From: Cytobacillus sp. S13-E01
GTDB lineage: Bacteria > Bacillota > Bacilli > Bacillales > Bacillaceae_L
Assembly: GCF_029193815.1 (NCBI RefSeq)
Contig: NZ_JARFVC010000027.1
Location: forward strand, 1-52,338
Reading direction: 5' to 3'
Length of the DNA stretch: 52,338 bases
Shown here: positions 1 to 9,009 of the stretch, in pieces
Numbering within the stretch: position 1 is the stretch's first letter
How the letters are laid out: each line of letters starts with the position of its first letter
Notes under the pieces: model-generated
Database searches by the model: none
What the model saw: only the letters and a program-made list of their open reading frames with translations
What the model was told of the DNA's origin: nothing
Made by a program: the position numbers and the translations under genes

Positions 1-529
1 TTTTATACTCCCTCATTAAAGTAAGGTTTTTCTCTTGTTTTCTCTGTTTTTCTCAGTATTTCAAATTTCAATAAGACTGCACTTTAATGGACTAACAGAA
101 CTTTATTTGTATTTTAGAGGAGGAGGACATAGTTAAATAAACCCTCTTCTTCTATTTTTTTACAAAAAAGGATAATATCTAGAAATATGGTCGCTATTGG
201 ATCCCACAATGTTCATGGCGGCACACCCTCCCATTTCTCACGGCGTCATATGAAAAATATGCGCATACATTCCTTCGTTCTGCCTATCCATGAAGTGGGG
301 TCGGCGATGCTTTCTTGCGGGGTCATTGCCCAATAGTATAAATGCTTGCCGACTGCTCCTAGCTTCTGTTGTAAGTCTTCTTCAAATTGAAACAACTTTA
401 AAATACTTCGACTACTAAGTGAATAAAAAATGAGAATTAAATATTGTCATCGATACTACTGTTTATGTTATATAAATCTTCGACTATTTTCTGCACCTAA
501 CTTCTTTTTGATCACTTTACCCTATCCTT
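1..529. other. Non-coding flank 3' of IS110 transposase
   Basis: No credible protein gene is seen. On the minus strand this is the region downstream of the IS110-type transposase. The part at about 180-395 is less AT-rich than its surroundings and contains several short self-complementary stretches. IS110/IS1111 elements are known to carry a non-coding end that is transcribed as a bridge RNA pairing with target and donor. Whether this flank is that end, or merely host sequence, cannot be settled here. Element boundaries are not visible, as expected for a family that usually lacks clear terminal inverted repeats. Confidence 0.35.
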
Positions 530-1813
530 TTAAGCAGCTTCTTGCATACTAAAATGAGGAATATCTTGTAACATTTTAGCTGGTTCAAACTCAATTTGTT
601 TCTTTCCAATCGTAAATAAAATACGAATTAATTTACAACATATAGCGATGATAGACTGCTTCTTTTTTAATGGATTTTCATTTCGTGTAATAAAGTACTG
701 ATGTAGTGCCTTAAATGCAGGATTTTGAGCTACAAGAGGCAACACGACTTTAAACAATAGTGCCCTTAATTTAGGACGCCCTCGTTTAGTAATAATTGTT
801 TGCCCTTTCCACTTTCCTGATGTAGCTAGTTTTAAGTTTAATCCTGCTAACTTAACAATTTGGTCGGGATGTGAGTACTTTTGTAAATCACCGACTTCTG
901 CAAAAAAGGAGGCTACTGTAACTTGTCCAATACCTTTAATATCTCCCATCTCTCTCGCCCCTGGAACATCTTGTATGATGTTCTCTACTTCACTCCAGAC
1001 GCTCTCTAATTGTTCTGAAAGAAGATCGTATTGGTCTAGTAAGCTTTTTAATTTTAACCTAGCTAGACTTCGCCCCTCTTTAATGCCTACTGAACGAAGG
1101 GCAACGTTTTTCAACTGAACAACCTTCTTTATTCCCACACCTTTTTTAACTTCTTTACGAATTTCAGCTAGAATTTCCAAGTCTTCACGCTCTAATAACT
1201 CATCAGGAAAAAGTCCCATTCTTAGAACTTGTAGAGAAGCTTTTCCATCCCACTTCCCAAAGACCGTTAAATATTCAGGAAAGAAACGGTCGAGCCATTG
1301 GTGAACTATATTTTTCACAGCTGTTAGGTCCTGTACCAATTGGTTATATAGGTTCATACCTTCACGTAAATCCGAGTATATACCTTCCGGTAAATTGGGC
1401 TCCGAATATCTTCCGCCCTCAATAAGTCTAGAGATAACTCTAGCATCCTTGAAATCATTCTTAGTAGGAGAATTGTCATCTAACTCCTTTGTTTGCTTAA
1501 CATGAGCTGGATTAACTACAACCACCTTTTTTCCTTTTTCTTTTAGCCAATAAGCCAACGGAAGCCAATAATGTCCAGTAGGTTCCATCCCAATGATGAC
1601 ATCTTCCTTAGACTGTTTAGCTTTGATTTGATTTAACCAGTTTATGAAACCTTCAAAACCCTCATATGTGTTTAAAAATGTATGAGCTTTTCCAAATTGT
1701 ATACCTCTATAATCTTGTGCTCTTGCGACATGCTTATGTTTAGCAATGTCAACCCCTATAATTAAGGTTTTTTCTGTAAGTTGCAGAATCTTGTCATTTT
1801 GTTTATACTTCAT
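530..1813 (-). CDS. IS110 family transposase
   Basis: DEDD-type transposase/recombinase of 427 aa, the usual length for the family. The N-terminal RuvC-like domain shows the acidic residues D22 (GVDIAKHK), E77 (GMEPTGHYW), D120 and D123 (KNDFKDAR). The C-terminal Tnp_IS110 domain carries the helix-hairpin region 'DIKGIGQVTVASFFAEVG' and the LATSGKW segment with the likely catalytic serine. The ATG at 1813 is preferred because AAAGGAGG lies just upstream; the reading frame runs 29 codons further up without a good ribosome binding site. The frame looks intact, so the element may be functional. IS110 enzymes excise and insert through a circular intermediate guided by an RNA from the element's non-coding end. 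Confidence 0.93.
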   Translation of the reverse strand: MKYKQNDKILQLTEKTLIIGVDIAKHKHVARAQDYRGIQFGKAHTFLNTYEGFEGFINWLNQIKAKQSKEDVIIGMEPTGHYWLPLAYWLKEKGKKVVVVNPAHVKQTKELDDNSPTKNDFKDARVISRLIEGGRYSEPNLPEGIYSDLREGMNLYNQLVQDLTAVKNIVHQWLDRFFPEYLTVFGKWDGKASLQVLRMGLFPDELLEREDLEILAEIRKEVKKGVGIKKVVQLKNVALRSVGIKEGRSLARLKLKSLLDQYDLLSEQLESVWSEVENIIQDVPGAREMGDIKGIGQVTVASFFAEVGDLQKYSHPDQIVKLAGLNLKLATSGKWKGQTIITKRGRPKLRALLFKVVLPLVAQNPAFKALHQYFITRNENPLKKKQSIIAICCKLIRILFTIGKKQIEFEPAKMLQDIPHFSMQEAA

Positions 1814-2266
1814 TTTAAGTCCTCCTTTGGTTATTAAATGTCCTTTGCGCTGATCAGCTTGGACACTTTGTATCATACCAAGGAGGCTTATTTTATTCAA
1901 ATCTCATTTTGCTTTAATACAGGAATGCTTTCTTATCTTTTAAAAAAAGAGGGACTAAGCTTATGCTAGTCCCACAGTGTCATTTTCTCTAATCTAACAT
2001 CTATATTTCCGTCCTATGTTTAATAGATAAATAATGTCTATTCCATTTTGGATTGTATCTATTTACTCCTTTTAATACCTGATTTAACTACTATTAGAAC
2101 ATGACGTAGTCAGGCTAAACTACTCTGCTATTCCTTAACGACATTTTTTATGGTCAATACAAAGAAAACCGCTTAAACCGGACATAAATTATAATTTTTA
2201 TCTGTCCAAATATCAACCTTCGCTCTTTTGTTTTACCATTGTTAGCAGTTGGGGTATTGAAGGCTC
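1814..2266. other. Intergenic region upstream of IS110 transposase
   Basis: About 450 bp without a recognisable gene. It contains the transposase ribosome binding site, a minus-strand terminator at 1951-1973, and AT-rich sequence with no convincing open frame. It may include the upstream non-coding end of the IS110 element. Confidence 0.5.
1951..1973 (-). terminator. Rho-independent terminator
   Basis: Perfect 7-bp stem GGGACTA/TAGTCCC with a 9-nt loop. Read on the minus strand it is followed by TC and seven T residues. It would end transcripts from the nuclease-like gene at 2267-3502 before they enter the IS110 transposase. Confidence 0.75.
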
Positions 2267-3502
2267 TTATACTACCTTACAAATTTTTTGAAGTACAGTT
2301 ACATCACTGCCAAATTTACACATTGAATCACAATCACAGCGTAAATCGGTAAATAAAATGTAGGCGATAGACAATGAATCCAATGTTCTAAATGAAGGTC
2401 TTAATAGCTGGGCGTTTATCTCCTTTTCCCTGCTATTTGGTGCCACTAAGTAAAAAGGTACTCCGCTACCAATTGAAATGGATAAATCGTTAAGCCTTAA
2501 AATCCCAGAGTAAATCGATGTACTTTTTTCCACTTCAAAACCACTCACTATGTTATTAGAATCATCCAACCATAGTACGTCAATTAGTGAAACGGTATCA
2601 AACACCGGCTTAGGAAGGTCGGAGAGAATTAATTCCCTCAATGAATACTCGCCTAATTTTTCTTGATTCCAAGTGCGCTTGTGGTCATTACGAGCAATCC
2701 AAACCTTATACCCAAGTGATTTCCCAAGCTTTGCGAGGTAATATTGCATTTCCGTATGGGCATTTTCCTCAAGCTCATCTTGATTGACTTGTTTGTGACG
2801 CTTCGCTCTTGCCTTTACTTGTTTATCCTGCTCAATGTCAATAACCTTTGCAGCGTTCGCTTTAATAACCAAGCGACTACTACCAATCTCAAATAATAGT
2901 CCAGCAATCGCACCTAAATCCTTTGATAAATCACTTCGGTAAATATTGTTTTCCTTAATAATAACTTCCCTCATCTCAAGATAAGCTATCCATGAACCTA
3001 GTTTTTTGTTTTGATTAAAGAGAATGTTGAATCCATTGGTTATTGCCGTGTTAAAAGGAGGAAAAAGAGTTGGATGTAAAAAATATAAAATGTTGGCAAC
3101 CGCTGGTCCTAATCCTTTTATTTTCAGCGCATCTAACACATATATTTCATTTAAAAGTTGTTCTTCTTTTGTCATCTCTAAGCACGCTCTTAAAAAACGA
3201 CCAAATGCTCTTTTATTAGCTTCGTTTTCATAAATGTCAGGTATTCTTAATTTCGGCTTCCAGTAGAAGGCATGTGCTGCACCTTCAAAAATTTGTTTCT
3301 GTTCTGAAATAGCAGTTATAACAGTTTCTAAACTCGAACCTTTAAAATCATTGCCAAATGTACCCGCTTCTATTTCATTTATTACATTTGAAAGGCTTTT
3401 CCTAATTGTTCGAAATGCTTTCAATCTTTCATCATTATTAAGGAACCAAGTATGGTATACGGATTCAGAATCTTCTTTAAAATTTTTGATGATTTCTTCC
3501 AA
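2267..3502 (-). CDS. Putative nuclease, HhH plus PD-(D/E)xK-like
   Basis: Protein of 411 aa that I cannot assign to a named family. The middle contains a helix-hairpin-helix-like segment (residues 128-142, [15 protein letters not shown]) resembling DNA-binding hairpins. The C-terminal third has D308 in SLIDVLW followed by E323-V-E325-K326 in GFEVEKS, an arrangement compatible with a PD-(D/E)xK restriction-type fold. Residues 225-250 are basic and probably form a linker. The start is set at TTG 3502 because GGAGGG lies seven bases upstream; the frame extends to another TTG at 3538. There is no partner methyltransferase beside it; its neighbours are IS110 and a MacB-like gene. A DNA-acting role is inferred from motifs only. 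Confidence 0.6.
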   Translation of the reverse strand: MEEIIKNFKEDSESVYHTWFLNNDERLKAFRTIRKSLSNVINEIEAGTFGNDFKGSSLETVITAISEQKQIFEGAAHAFYWKPKLRIPDIYENEANKRAFGRFLRACLEMTKEEQLLNEIYVLDALKIKGLGPAVANILYFLHPTLFPPFNTAITNGFNILFNQNKKLGSWIAYLEMREVIIKENNIYRSDLSKDLGAIAGLLFEIGSSRLVIKANAAKVIDIEQDKQVKARAKRHKQVNQDELEENAHTEMQYYLAKLGKSLGYKVWIARNDHKRTWNQEKLGEYSLRELILSDLPKPVFDTVSLIDVLWLDDSNNIVSGFEVEKSTSIYSGILRLNDLSISIGSGVPFYLVAPNSREKEINAQLLRPSFRTLDSLSIAYILFTDLRCDCDSMCKFGSDVTVLQKICKVV

Positions 3503-3675
3503 GAAAAGACCCTCCAATAGACAACTATTTTTTATCAATTATAGCACTATAGTAAACTATGAGTGATAATATTAGCTACGTAATATTATAATTCCCTTAA
3601 CAAAAAAACATCGTTTCATCTCGTATTTATGTTAAATTAGATGTGTACTACATCTTGTAGGAAAGGAAAGGTTAC

Positions 3676-4419
3676 ATGATAAAACGAAAGAAAATATTAC
3701 TATTTAGCATAATGATTGGTACTCTTATTCTCGCTGTTTCCGCTGTTTTTATTGGAATCCATAAAACTGGAACAGTTAATCATGGCGGTGAGGTTACGTT
3801 AAAAACTCATGGAATGACAACCGCGAAAAGCTCATACACAAACCAAAATATGAAACCACTAGTCAATAATACGATTATCCGAATAACGTCCACATTATAT
3901 GATCAAGAAATAATTGCAAAATTGATGAAAATAAAAGAGATTAAAGATGTGTATGTTTATGTCATGGTGCAAACCGAAAAAGGAGAATTTATTGGGGTTA
4001 ATCCTACAAAGGATATTCTTATCCCAGCAGATAGTACTCTTATAGTTCCGCAGCTAATTGAAGGAAGATTACTTTCAGCAGAAGATGCAAACGAAAAAGC
4101 GATGATCGTTGGATCAGTATTCGCAAAGAACAATACCACAGAAGATGGCTACGCTATTTTAGGAACGCTCGGTTATCACCCAAAGCCACTTCAGCTTGAA
4201 GGAAATGATATGCAAGTAGTAGGTGTTGTTGGTGGGACTTCATCAATTGAAAATACAGTAATTTTACCCTTCGACATACTTGAAAAAATATATAAAGATG
4301 AAGATAAAAAATATGAACTATATGTCACTTTGGTTAAAGATGAAGACATTGATAAAACGTTGCAAGAGCTAGCCAAATTAAACGGTGACTTCGTTGATAT
4401 CGAGATATATCAAAAGTAA
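3676..4419 (+). CDS. MacB-like extracytoplasmic domain protein, no permease part
   Basis: Protein of 247 aa with one N-terminal membrane segment (residues 6-27) and an extracytoplasmic region resembling the MacB_PCD domain of FtsX/MacB ABC permeases: a GEFIGVNPTKD segment, an 'IVPQLIEGRLLSAEDA' segment, then VVGVVGG and the region ending in VILPF. Full MacB-type permeases continue with three further membrane helices. Here the frame stops after the extracytoplasmic domain and none follows downstream, nor is there an ATPase gene nearby. It is either a standalone sensor or accessory domain or a remnant of a lost transporter. A ribosome binding site, GGAAAGG, precedes the ATG. Confidence 0.65.
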   Translation: MIKRKKILLFSIMIGTLILAVSAVFIGIHKTGTVNHGGEVTLKTHGMTTAKSSYTNQNMKPLVNNTIIRITSTLYDQEIIAKLMKIKEIKDVYVYVMVQTEKGEFIGVNPTKDILIPADSTLIVPQLIEGRLLSAEDANEKAMIVGSVFAKNNTTEDGYAILGTLGYHPKPLQLEGNDMQVVGVVGGTSSIENTVILPFDILEKIYKDEDKKYELYVTLVKDEDIDKTLQELAKLNGDFVDIEIYQK

Positions 4420-4798
4420 GCGCAAGCACTTTTTAACAAGTATTCATTAAGCAGCTTTTAAATATGTGAATCAAAATCTACTATACTCTGTCTTTGTAAA
4501 TAGAAGATAGATTGTTAAACACTAACGGCAATACGGATTGGTGCAATGATTGAACTGAAGATTAAACGTTTTGCCGTTCTATTCAAACTTCACAGGTTAA
4601 AAAAAGCAAATGATTAAGCATTAATGCCTAACACTAAATTAAATGAGCAAATCAAGAGTAATAAAGAACCCCAGAACTTTTTCATCCTGGGGTGTGAGCT
4701 AAAAAATCATGCGTGATTAAATGCTAGATTATTGATTTTCTAAATGGGATAGACTATGGGCTTTGCCTTTATTAAAGTTTCCTTGTTATATTATATGG
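4420..4798. other. Intergenic region, no gene seen
   Basis: About 380 bp between convergent genes. Besides the minus-strand hairpin at 4668-4693 there is no convincing coding frame or RNA gene. Confidence 0.5.
4668..4693 (-). terminator. Probable terminator of cupredoxin gene
   Basis: Seven-base inverted repeat ACCCCAG/CTGGGGT with a 12-nt loop. On the minus strand it is followed by TTCTTTATT, a weak U-tract. It lies about 105 bp beyond the cupredoxin stop codon. Confidence 0.5.
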
Positions 4799-5179
4799 TT
4801 ATTCAACGGTTAAAGTGGACACCATATCTGCATGCCCTTGTCCGCATGGTACGCTACATCTAATCGTATATTCTCCTGGCTCCAATGTAAGCTTTCCTGA
4901 ACCGTCACCTTGAATATTTAAGTCTGTTCCGTCAATTTGTATTCCGTGTAGGCCTTCTTCGTTTGTAAGATTAAATGTTACCTCACCTGCTTTAGCAGTG
5001 TAGTTCTCCTGATCAAATTTCCAGTTAGTTGCAGTAAGGTCAACGGCTGAACTATTACTGCCTCCATCGCTTCCTGTTCCTTCAGTAGTGTTGCCTCCAT
5101 CAGCATTTTCCCCACCTCCGCAAGCGGCTAAAACGAGCAAAAGAGCAATGAACATCAAAGAAAAAATAGCTTTTTTCAT
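4799..5179 (-). CDS. CuA-type cupredoxin lipoprotein
   Basis: Small lipoprotein of 126 aa. A signal peptide ends in a lipobox with Cys20, followed by a Gly/Ser/Asp/Asn-rich linker to about residue 46, then one cupredoxin domain. The ligands match a binuclear CuA site as in cytochrome c oxidase subunit II: H78 (GLHGI) and C108-x3-C112-x3-H116-x2-M119. The Glu usually found between the two cysteines is Val here; in oxidases that residue contributes a backbone carbonyl, so copper binding may survive. There are no transmembrane helices of a full CoxB. It probably acts outside the membrane in electron transfer or copper delivery to an oxidase. The ATG at 5179 follows GGGGGTCG; a TTG directly upstream is less well placed. 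Confidence 0.8.
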   Translation of the reverse strand: MKKAIFSLMFIALLLVLAACGGGENADGGNTTEGTGSDGGSNSSAVDLTATNWKFDQENYTAKAGEVTFNLTNEEGLHGIQIDGTDLNIQGDGSGKLTLEPGEYTIRCSVPCGQGHADMVSTLTVE

Positions 5180-5415
5180 CAAGACGACCCCCTATATATT
5201 ATTTTGACTTCCTACGTTTTCCATTATAAGCTAAAAAAGGAGTCTAATTATCATATTTGAGTAAGTTTCAAAAAGCTGTCACATTTACTAATTTAATTTT
5301 GTAGTTTGTTTCCACTTTTAAGTTGCTTGAGCGGATACTAACTTTCCGGTGAAACCATCTATTTGATTATTTATTCTGACAAAATGGTAGGCGACCACCA
5401 TTTAGAGTGTTACAC

Positions 5416-5991
5416 TTATTTTTTATTAATTAGCTCCTGAAACATTTTTTCTAATTTATCAGGGGATGTAATGCCTATCATTTTATTTTGAATTATTCCA
5501 TTTCGATCGACGAAATAAGAGGTCGGGATTGACAAGGCTTGATATACTTTCCCTACTTCACCTTTTTCATCTAGTAAAACTGGAAATTCAAATCCGTAGT
5601 CATCCACAAATTCTTGCGCACCCTTCACAGTATCAGATGTCGTAAGATTGACTGCATAAATTTCCATCTGATCACCATACTCTTCATATAATTGAACCAA
5701 ATCTGGAGCCTCCGCCTTACATGGTGGACACCATGATGCCCAAAAGTTAACAAGGACAGGCTTATCCCCTTTTAAGTCAGAAAGTGCGTATGTCTTTCCA
5801 TCCAAGCCTACTAGAGAGAAGTCAGGTGCTAATGCTCCTATAAAGGGACCTACTTCCGTTGGGTCTTCAGTTAGTTCAGCTGCAGGTTTTCTATTATTGG
5901 TTTTTAGTTCTGAACCTAAAAATTGTTGGGTAATAACAATCCCTATAAAAACACCTATGACCAATAGCAGTACCCTTTTCCACTTCATCAT
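5416..5991 (-). CDS. ResA/TlpA-like membrane thiol-disulfide oxidoreductase
   Basis: Protein of 191 aa with one N-terminal membrane anchor (about residues 5-22) and an extracytoplasmic thioredoxin-fold AhpC/TSA-type domain. The active site is WCPPC within NFWASWCPPCKAEAP, and the cis-proline loop is 'SIPTSYFVDRNG'. Such proteins keep apocytochrome c heme-binding cysteines or copper-site cysteines reduced. The nearby CuA lipoprotein, which has two ligand cysteines, is a plausible client. Two ATG codons follow an AAAGGAGG site; the first is used here. It lies downstream of the Lgt-like gene and a small membrane ORF on the same strand, which suggests a shared transcript. Confidence 0.88.
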   Translation of the reverse strand: MMKWKRVLLLVIGVFIGIVITQQFLGSELKTNNRKPAAELTEDPTEVGPFIGALAPDFSLVGLDGKTYALSDLKGDKPVLVNFWASWCPPCKAEAPDLVQLYEEYGDQMEIYAVNLTTSDTVKGAQEFVDDYGFEFPVLLDEKGEVGKVYQALSIPTSYFVDRNGIIQNKMIGITSPDKLEKMFQELINKK

Positions 5992-6088
5992 TTTAAAAGC
6001 CTCCTTTTAAGCTAAAGTCCAGTAAAACCACCGTAAGGTTTAATGATTGATAAAAAGGAACTAATGCGATAAACACAACGGAAACCAG

Positions 6089-6256
6089 TTATAAAAAAAG
6101 TATGTGTAAACGCCTGATTTTCCTCCAAAAACTACGGCCTTCTTGCTTAATTTCTTGAACAGATATTCCCTGATAAAAGGGGTCATACACGGTGAAATAA
6201 ACGATAACATTCCAAAACACAACCCAAATCGTTATTTCTGCAGGATTTACAACTAT
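6089..6256 (-). CDS. Small hypothetical membrane protein, non-standard start
   Basis: A 55-codon frame with protein-like composition, beginning (after the initiator) VVNPAEITIWVVFWNV and ending RRLHILFL. A hydrophobic stretch followed by a basic tail suggests a single-pass membrane protein. It starts 32 bp after the Lgt-like gene and precedes the ResA-like gene. AAAGGGGG sits just upstream of an ATA codon at 6256, but there is no ATG, GTG or TTG before a GTG at 6220. Either ATA (or GTT) initiates, the shorter GTG form is made, or the start codon has been lost by mutation. I do not recognise the family. Confidence 0.45.
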   Translation of the reverse strand: MVVNPAEITIWVVFWNVIVYFTVYDPFYQGISVQEIKQEGRSFWRKIRRLHILFL

Positions 6257-6288
6257 GAAACCCCCTTTATATTACAAAAAAAGTTCCT

Positions 6289-7026
6289 TTAATCCGAAGT
6301 CACTTCTTGATCTACCTTTCGATGAGAGAAAAAGATCCATAAAATACTTAAAACCACCGTTATCCAGGCCCATTGCAAGCCATCAAAAATGATGAAAACA
6401 TCCTGTATAGCTCGAATTGGAGCTATTATTATATAAAAAAATGCGATGAGCAGGAGTACCCATGGTTCAATTGGATATGACCGCTTTTGCATAAACCACA
6501 TGATTATAGCTATTACTATTAAAAAAGCAACTATATAAATGTTACTAGGATGATAGAGCTGGCCCTGATAATCATACCCAAACGGTAGATTAGTAAGTAC
6601 TCCATACTCCCGAATAATTACATACCAGACGATTAAGGCAGGGATTAAACCACGTACCAGCATTTGCCCCGCTCTATGCCAAGCTATGTGGCGTCTTCGC
6701 AAATACCATAAAAACCATCCAAATATTAATAGAGCTAACCCGATTTGAAAATAGCTTCCACCACTAAAATAAATGACTGACCAACCACGTTTCCAAATAA
6801 GGGAAGGGTTTGAAACGACCGGCCAAAATTTATATAACACGACGCCCGCTACAATAAGAGATATAACACTATCAGACAGCCTTTCTTTGTCACCAATGGG
6901 AGGTTCTATCTTGGATTCTTGTAGCCTTATCAAAATATACCAAACAAAAACACTAACCACCATACCTAAAATCGTAAAAGGAACGTTGAGCGGTCCTAGA
7001 TCTAAAAAAAAACCAGATTGAAACAT
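6289..7026 (-). CDS. Lgt-like polytopic membrane protein, probably not an active Lgt
   Basis: Protein of 245 aa with about seven hydrophobic segments, arranged like prolipoprotein diacylglyceryl transferase (Lgt). It has the N-terminal 'LGPLNVPFTILGM' entry and a central FSGGSYFQIG that corresponds to the Lgt GG-(S/F)-x-H-G region. The catalytic histidine of Lgt appears to be replaced by Gln, and the conserved arginine block is poorly kept. It is therefore probably a paralogue with a different role, not the housekeeping Lgt. It heads a minus-strand cluster with a small membrane ORF and a ResA-like thioredoxin, hinting at a function in extracytoplasmic redox or protein maturation. GGGTGA precedes the ATG. 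Confidence 0.7.
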   Translation of the reverse strand: MFQSGFFLDLGPLNVPFTILGMVVSVFVWYILIRLQESKIEPPIGDKERLSDSVISLIVAGVVLYKFWPVVSNPSLIWKRGWSVIYFSGGSYFQIGLALLIFGWFLWYLRRRHIAWHRAGQMLVRGLIPALIVWYVIIREYGVLTNLPFGYDYQGQLYHPSNIYIVAFLIVIAIIMWFMQKRSYPIEPWVLLLIAFFYIIIAPIRAIQDVFIIFDGLQWAWITVVLSILWIFFSHRKVDQEVTSD

Positions 7027-7137
7027 AATCGTTCACCCTACCCTACTTTTTTATGTAAACATCTATCTTTAGTAACACATCATCTTTAAGTATGACCTTC
7101 CACCAGGATACTATCAACAACTACAAATGCGATTACC

Positions 7138-7156
7138 GCCATTATAGTATAATGGC
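7138..7156. promoter_or_regulatory. 19-bp palindrome upstream of Lgt-like gene
   Basis: GCCATTATA-g-TATAATGGC is a perfect palindrome about 110 bp upstream of the Lgt-like start. It contains a TATAAT on each strand, so it could be an operator overlapping a -10 element. No matching -35 is obvious, so this is a candidate only. Confidence 0.35.
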
Positions 7157-7225
7157 TGCAACAATAAAAGAGAATTATTGAACCCGTTAATTGAAAGAAT
7201 CGTTTTACCTCTTATTAGCAAAAAT

Positions 7226-7250
7226 GAGACAGGAATAGTGCTCCTGTCTC
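7226..7250 (-). terminator. Terminator of the sulfate operon
   Basis: Perfect 9-bp stem GAGACAGGA/TCCTGTCTC with a 7-nt loop. On the minus strand it is followed by ATTTTTG. It lies 14 bp after the cysI stop codon and closes the cysJ-cysI transcript. Confidence 0.85.
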
Positions 7251-7263
7251 TACAACATCTTAA

Positions 7264-8982
7264 TTATTCATGAAAATTTCTACCATCTGTCACTGCTTTG
7301 ATGATGCCAGTGCGGATAGCAAAGTCACCAAAATGCTCGCCTTCCTGCCGCTCTTTTGCATAGTGGGAAAGAAGTACACGCAGTTCACTCAAAATTTCTT
7401 CTTCACCGATGTTTTCGCGGTACATTTTGCTTAATCGGCTGCCGTCAAAGGCTGCACCGAGATACATATTGTATTTGCCGGGTGCTTTGCCGATAAAGCC
7501 AATTTCGCCGAGAGCATGGCGTGCACAGCCATTCGGGCAACCGGTCATACGGATGGTAATTTCTTCGTCCCGCAGACCGTTTTCATCGACAATGACCTCA
7601 ATTTTATCAAGAAGAACCGGTAAATAGCGTTCTGCTTCCGCCATTGCCAAACCACATGTTGGAAGAGCGACGCACGCCAGCGAGCTACGGCGAAGCGCTG
7701 TATAATGCTTGCCATCCGTCAAACCAAAATGTTCGATCAATTCGGTAATCTTTTTCTTTTTATGGCTCGATACATTAGCAATGATCAGGTTTTGATTTGC
7801 CGTTAACCGAAAATCACCAGTGTGGATTTTGGCGATTTCCCTCAAGCCTGTCTTTAGCTTGTAATTATCAATATCTGCGACGCGCCCACCTTCAACAAAC
7901 AACGTATAATGCCATTTTCCTTTAACACCCCTCAACCAGCCGTAGCGGTCACCATTGTGATCGAAATGATATGGCTTCGCTTCATCCAACCTCCAGCCGA
8001 GGCGGTTTTCTAGTTCAACTTTGACTGTTTCTAACCCCAGTCGGTCAACTGTGTACTTAAACCGCGCATTTTTACGTTCGGAACGGTTGCCATAGTCGCG
8101 CTGAATCGTAATGACTTTTTCCGCTACATCATAAATTTGCTCCGGTTTACAAAAGCCAATTACTTTGGCTATCTGCGGATATGTCTCTTTATCACCGTGT
8201 GACATCCCCATACCACCACCGATTGCAACGTTAAAACCAACCAGCTTGCCATCTATAACAATCGCAATCAATCCTAGATCCTGAGAAAAGACATCAATAT
8301 CATTTGATGGAGGAACGGCAATCCCGATCTTAAATTTCCGCGGCAAATAAAGTGGTCCGTACATCGCTTCTACTTCCTCCACTTCCGGCGAGCCGGCCAC
8401 TTTTTCCTCATCCAGCCAAATCTCATGATAGGCCTTTGTACGCGGCAATAAATCATTACTCAATCGTTTCGACCATTCGTATACTTCAGAATGGATATCC
8501 GATTGATATGGGTTCGAGTTGCACATGACGTTCCGATTTACATCACCACAAGCCGCAATCGTATCCAAAAGGGACTCATGAATTTCCTGCATTGTTTTTT
8601 TCATATTCCATTTTAAAATACCATGCATTTGGAACGTCTGGCGTGTTGTTAGTTTTAAAGTTTCGTTGCCGTATTTTTGGGCAAGATCATCCATGACAAG
8701 CCATTGATCTGGTGTTGCTACACCGCCTGGCATCCGAACGCGTAGCATAAACTGGTAGGCAGGTTCTAATTTTTGCTTTTGGCGTTCATTGCGAAGATCC
8801 CGGTCATCCTGCAAGTAGCTACCGTGAAACTTCATCAGACGATTGTCATCGTCTGGAATCCCTGCGCTGATCTGATCCAACATCACTTCTTTTAGCGTGC
8901 CGCGCAAATAGTTACTTTCTTCTTTTATGCGTTCAACATCACTTGGTAAGCCCACAGGTGCTTTTAAAATTTGCTTCACCAT
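7264..8982 (-). CDS. cysI: Sulfite reductase (NADPH) hemoprotein, beta subunit
   Basis: Siroheme/[4Fe-4S] enzyme that reduces sulfite to sulfide with six electrons supplied by CysJ. It is 572 aa, matching B. subtilis CysI. The substrate-binding repeat region includes '[11 protein letters not shown]' and NVMCNSNP. The cluster and siroheme ligands are seen as CVALPTC and TGCPNGCAR, the standard C-x5-C and C-x3-C pairs. The ATG at 8982 is chosen over the longer frame because GGGAGGAG lies nine bases upstream and the product then begins MVKQILKAP, as in B. subtilis. It follows cysJ by 27 bp and is the last gene before the terminator. Confidence 0.97.
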   Translation of the reverse strand: MVKQILKAPVGLPSDVERIKEESNYLRGTLKEVMLDQISAGIPDDDNRLMKFHGSYLQDDRDLRNERQKQKLEPAYQFMLRVRMPGGVATPDQWLVMDDLAQKYGNETLKLTTRQTFQMHGILKWNMKKTMQEIHESLLDTIAACGDVNRNVMCNSNPYQSDIHSEVYEWSKRLSNDLLPRTKAYHEIWLDEEKVAGSPEVEEVEAMYGPLYLPRKFKIGIAVPPSNDIDVFSQDLGLIAIVIDGKLVGFNVAIGGGMGMSHGDKETYPQIAKVIGFCKPEQIYDVAEKVITIQRDYGNRSERKNARFKYTVDRLGLETVKVELENRLGWRLDEAKPYHFDHNGDRYGWLRGVKGKWHYTLFVEGGRVADIDNYKLKTGLREIAKIHTGDFRLTANQNLIIANVSSHKKKKITELIEHFGLTDGKHYTALRRSSLACVALPTCGLAMAEAERYLPVLLDKIEVIVDENGLRDEEITIRMTGCPNGCARHALGEIGFIGKAPGKYNMYLGAAFDGSRLSKMYRENIGEEEILSELRVLLSHYAKERQEGEHFGDFAIRTGIIKAVTDGRNFHE

Positions 8983-9009
8983 TTTGAAAAAACTCCTCCC
9001 AATCAAAAA

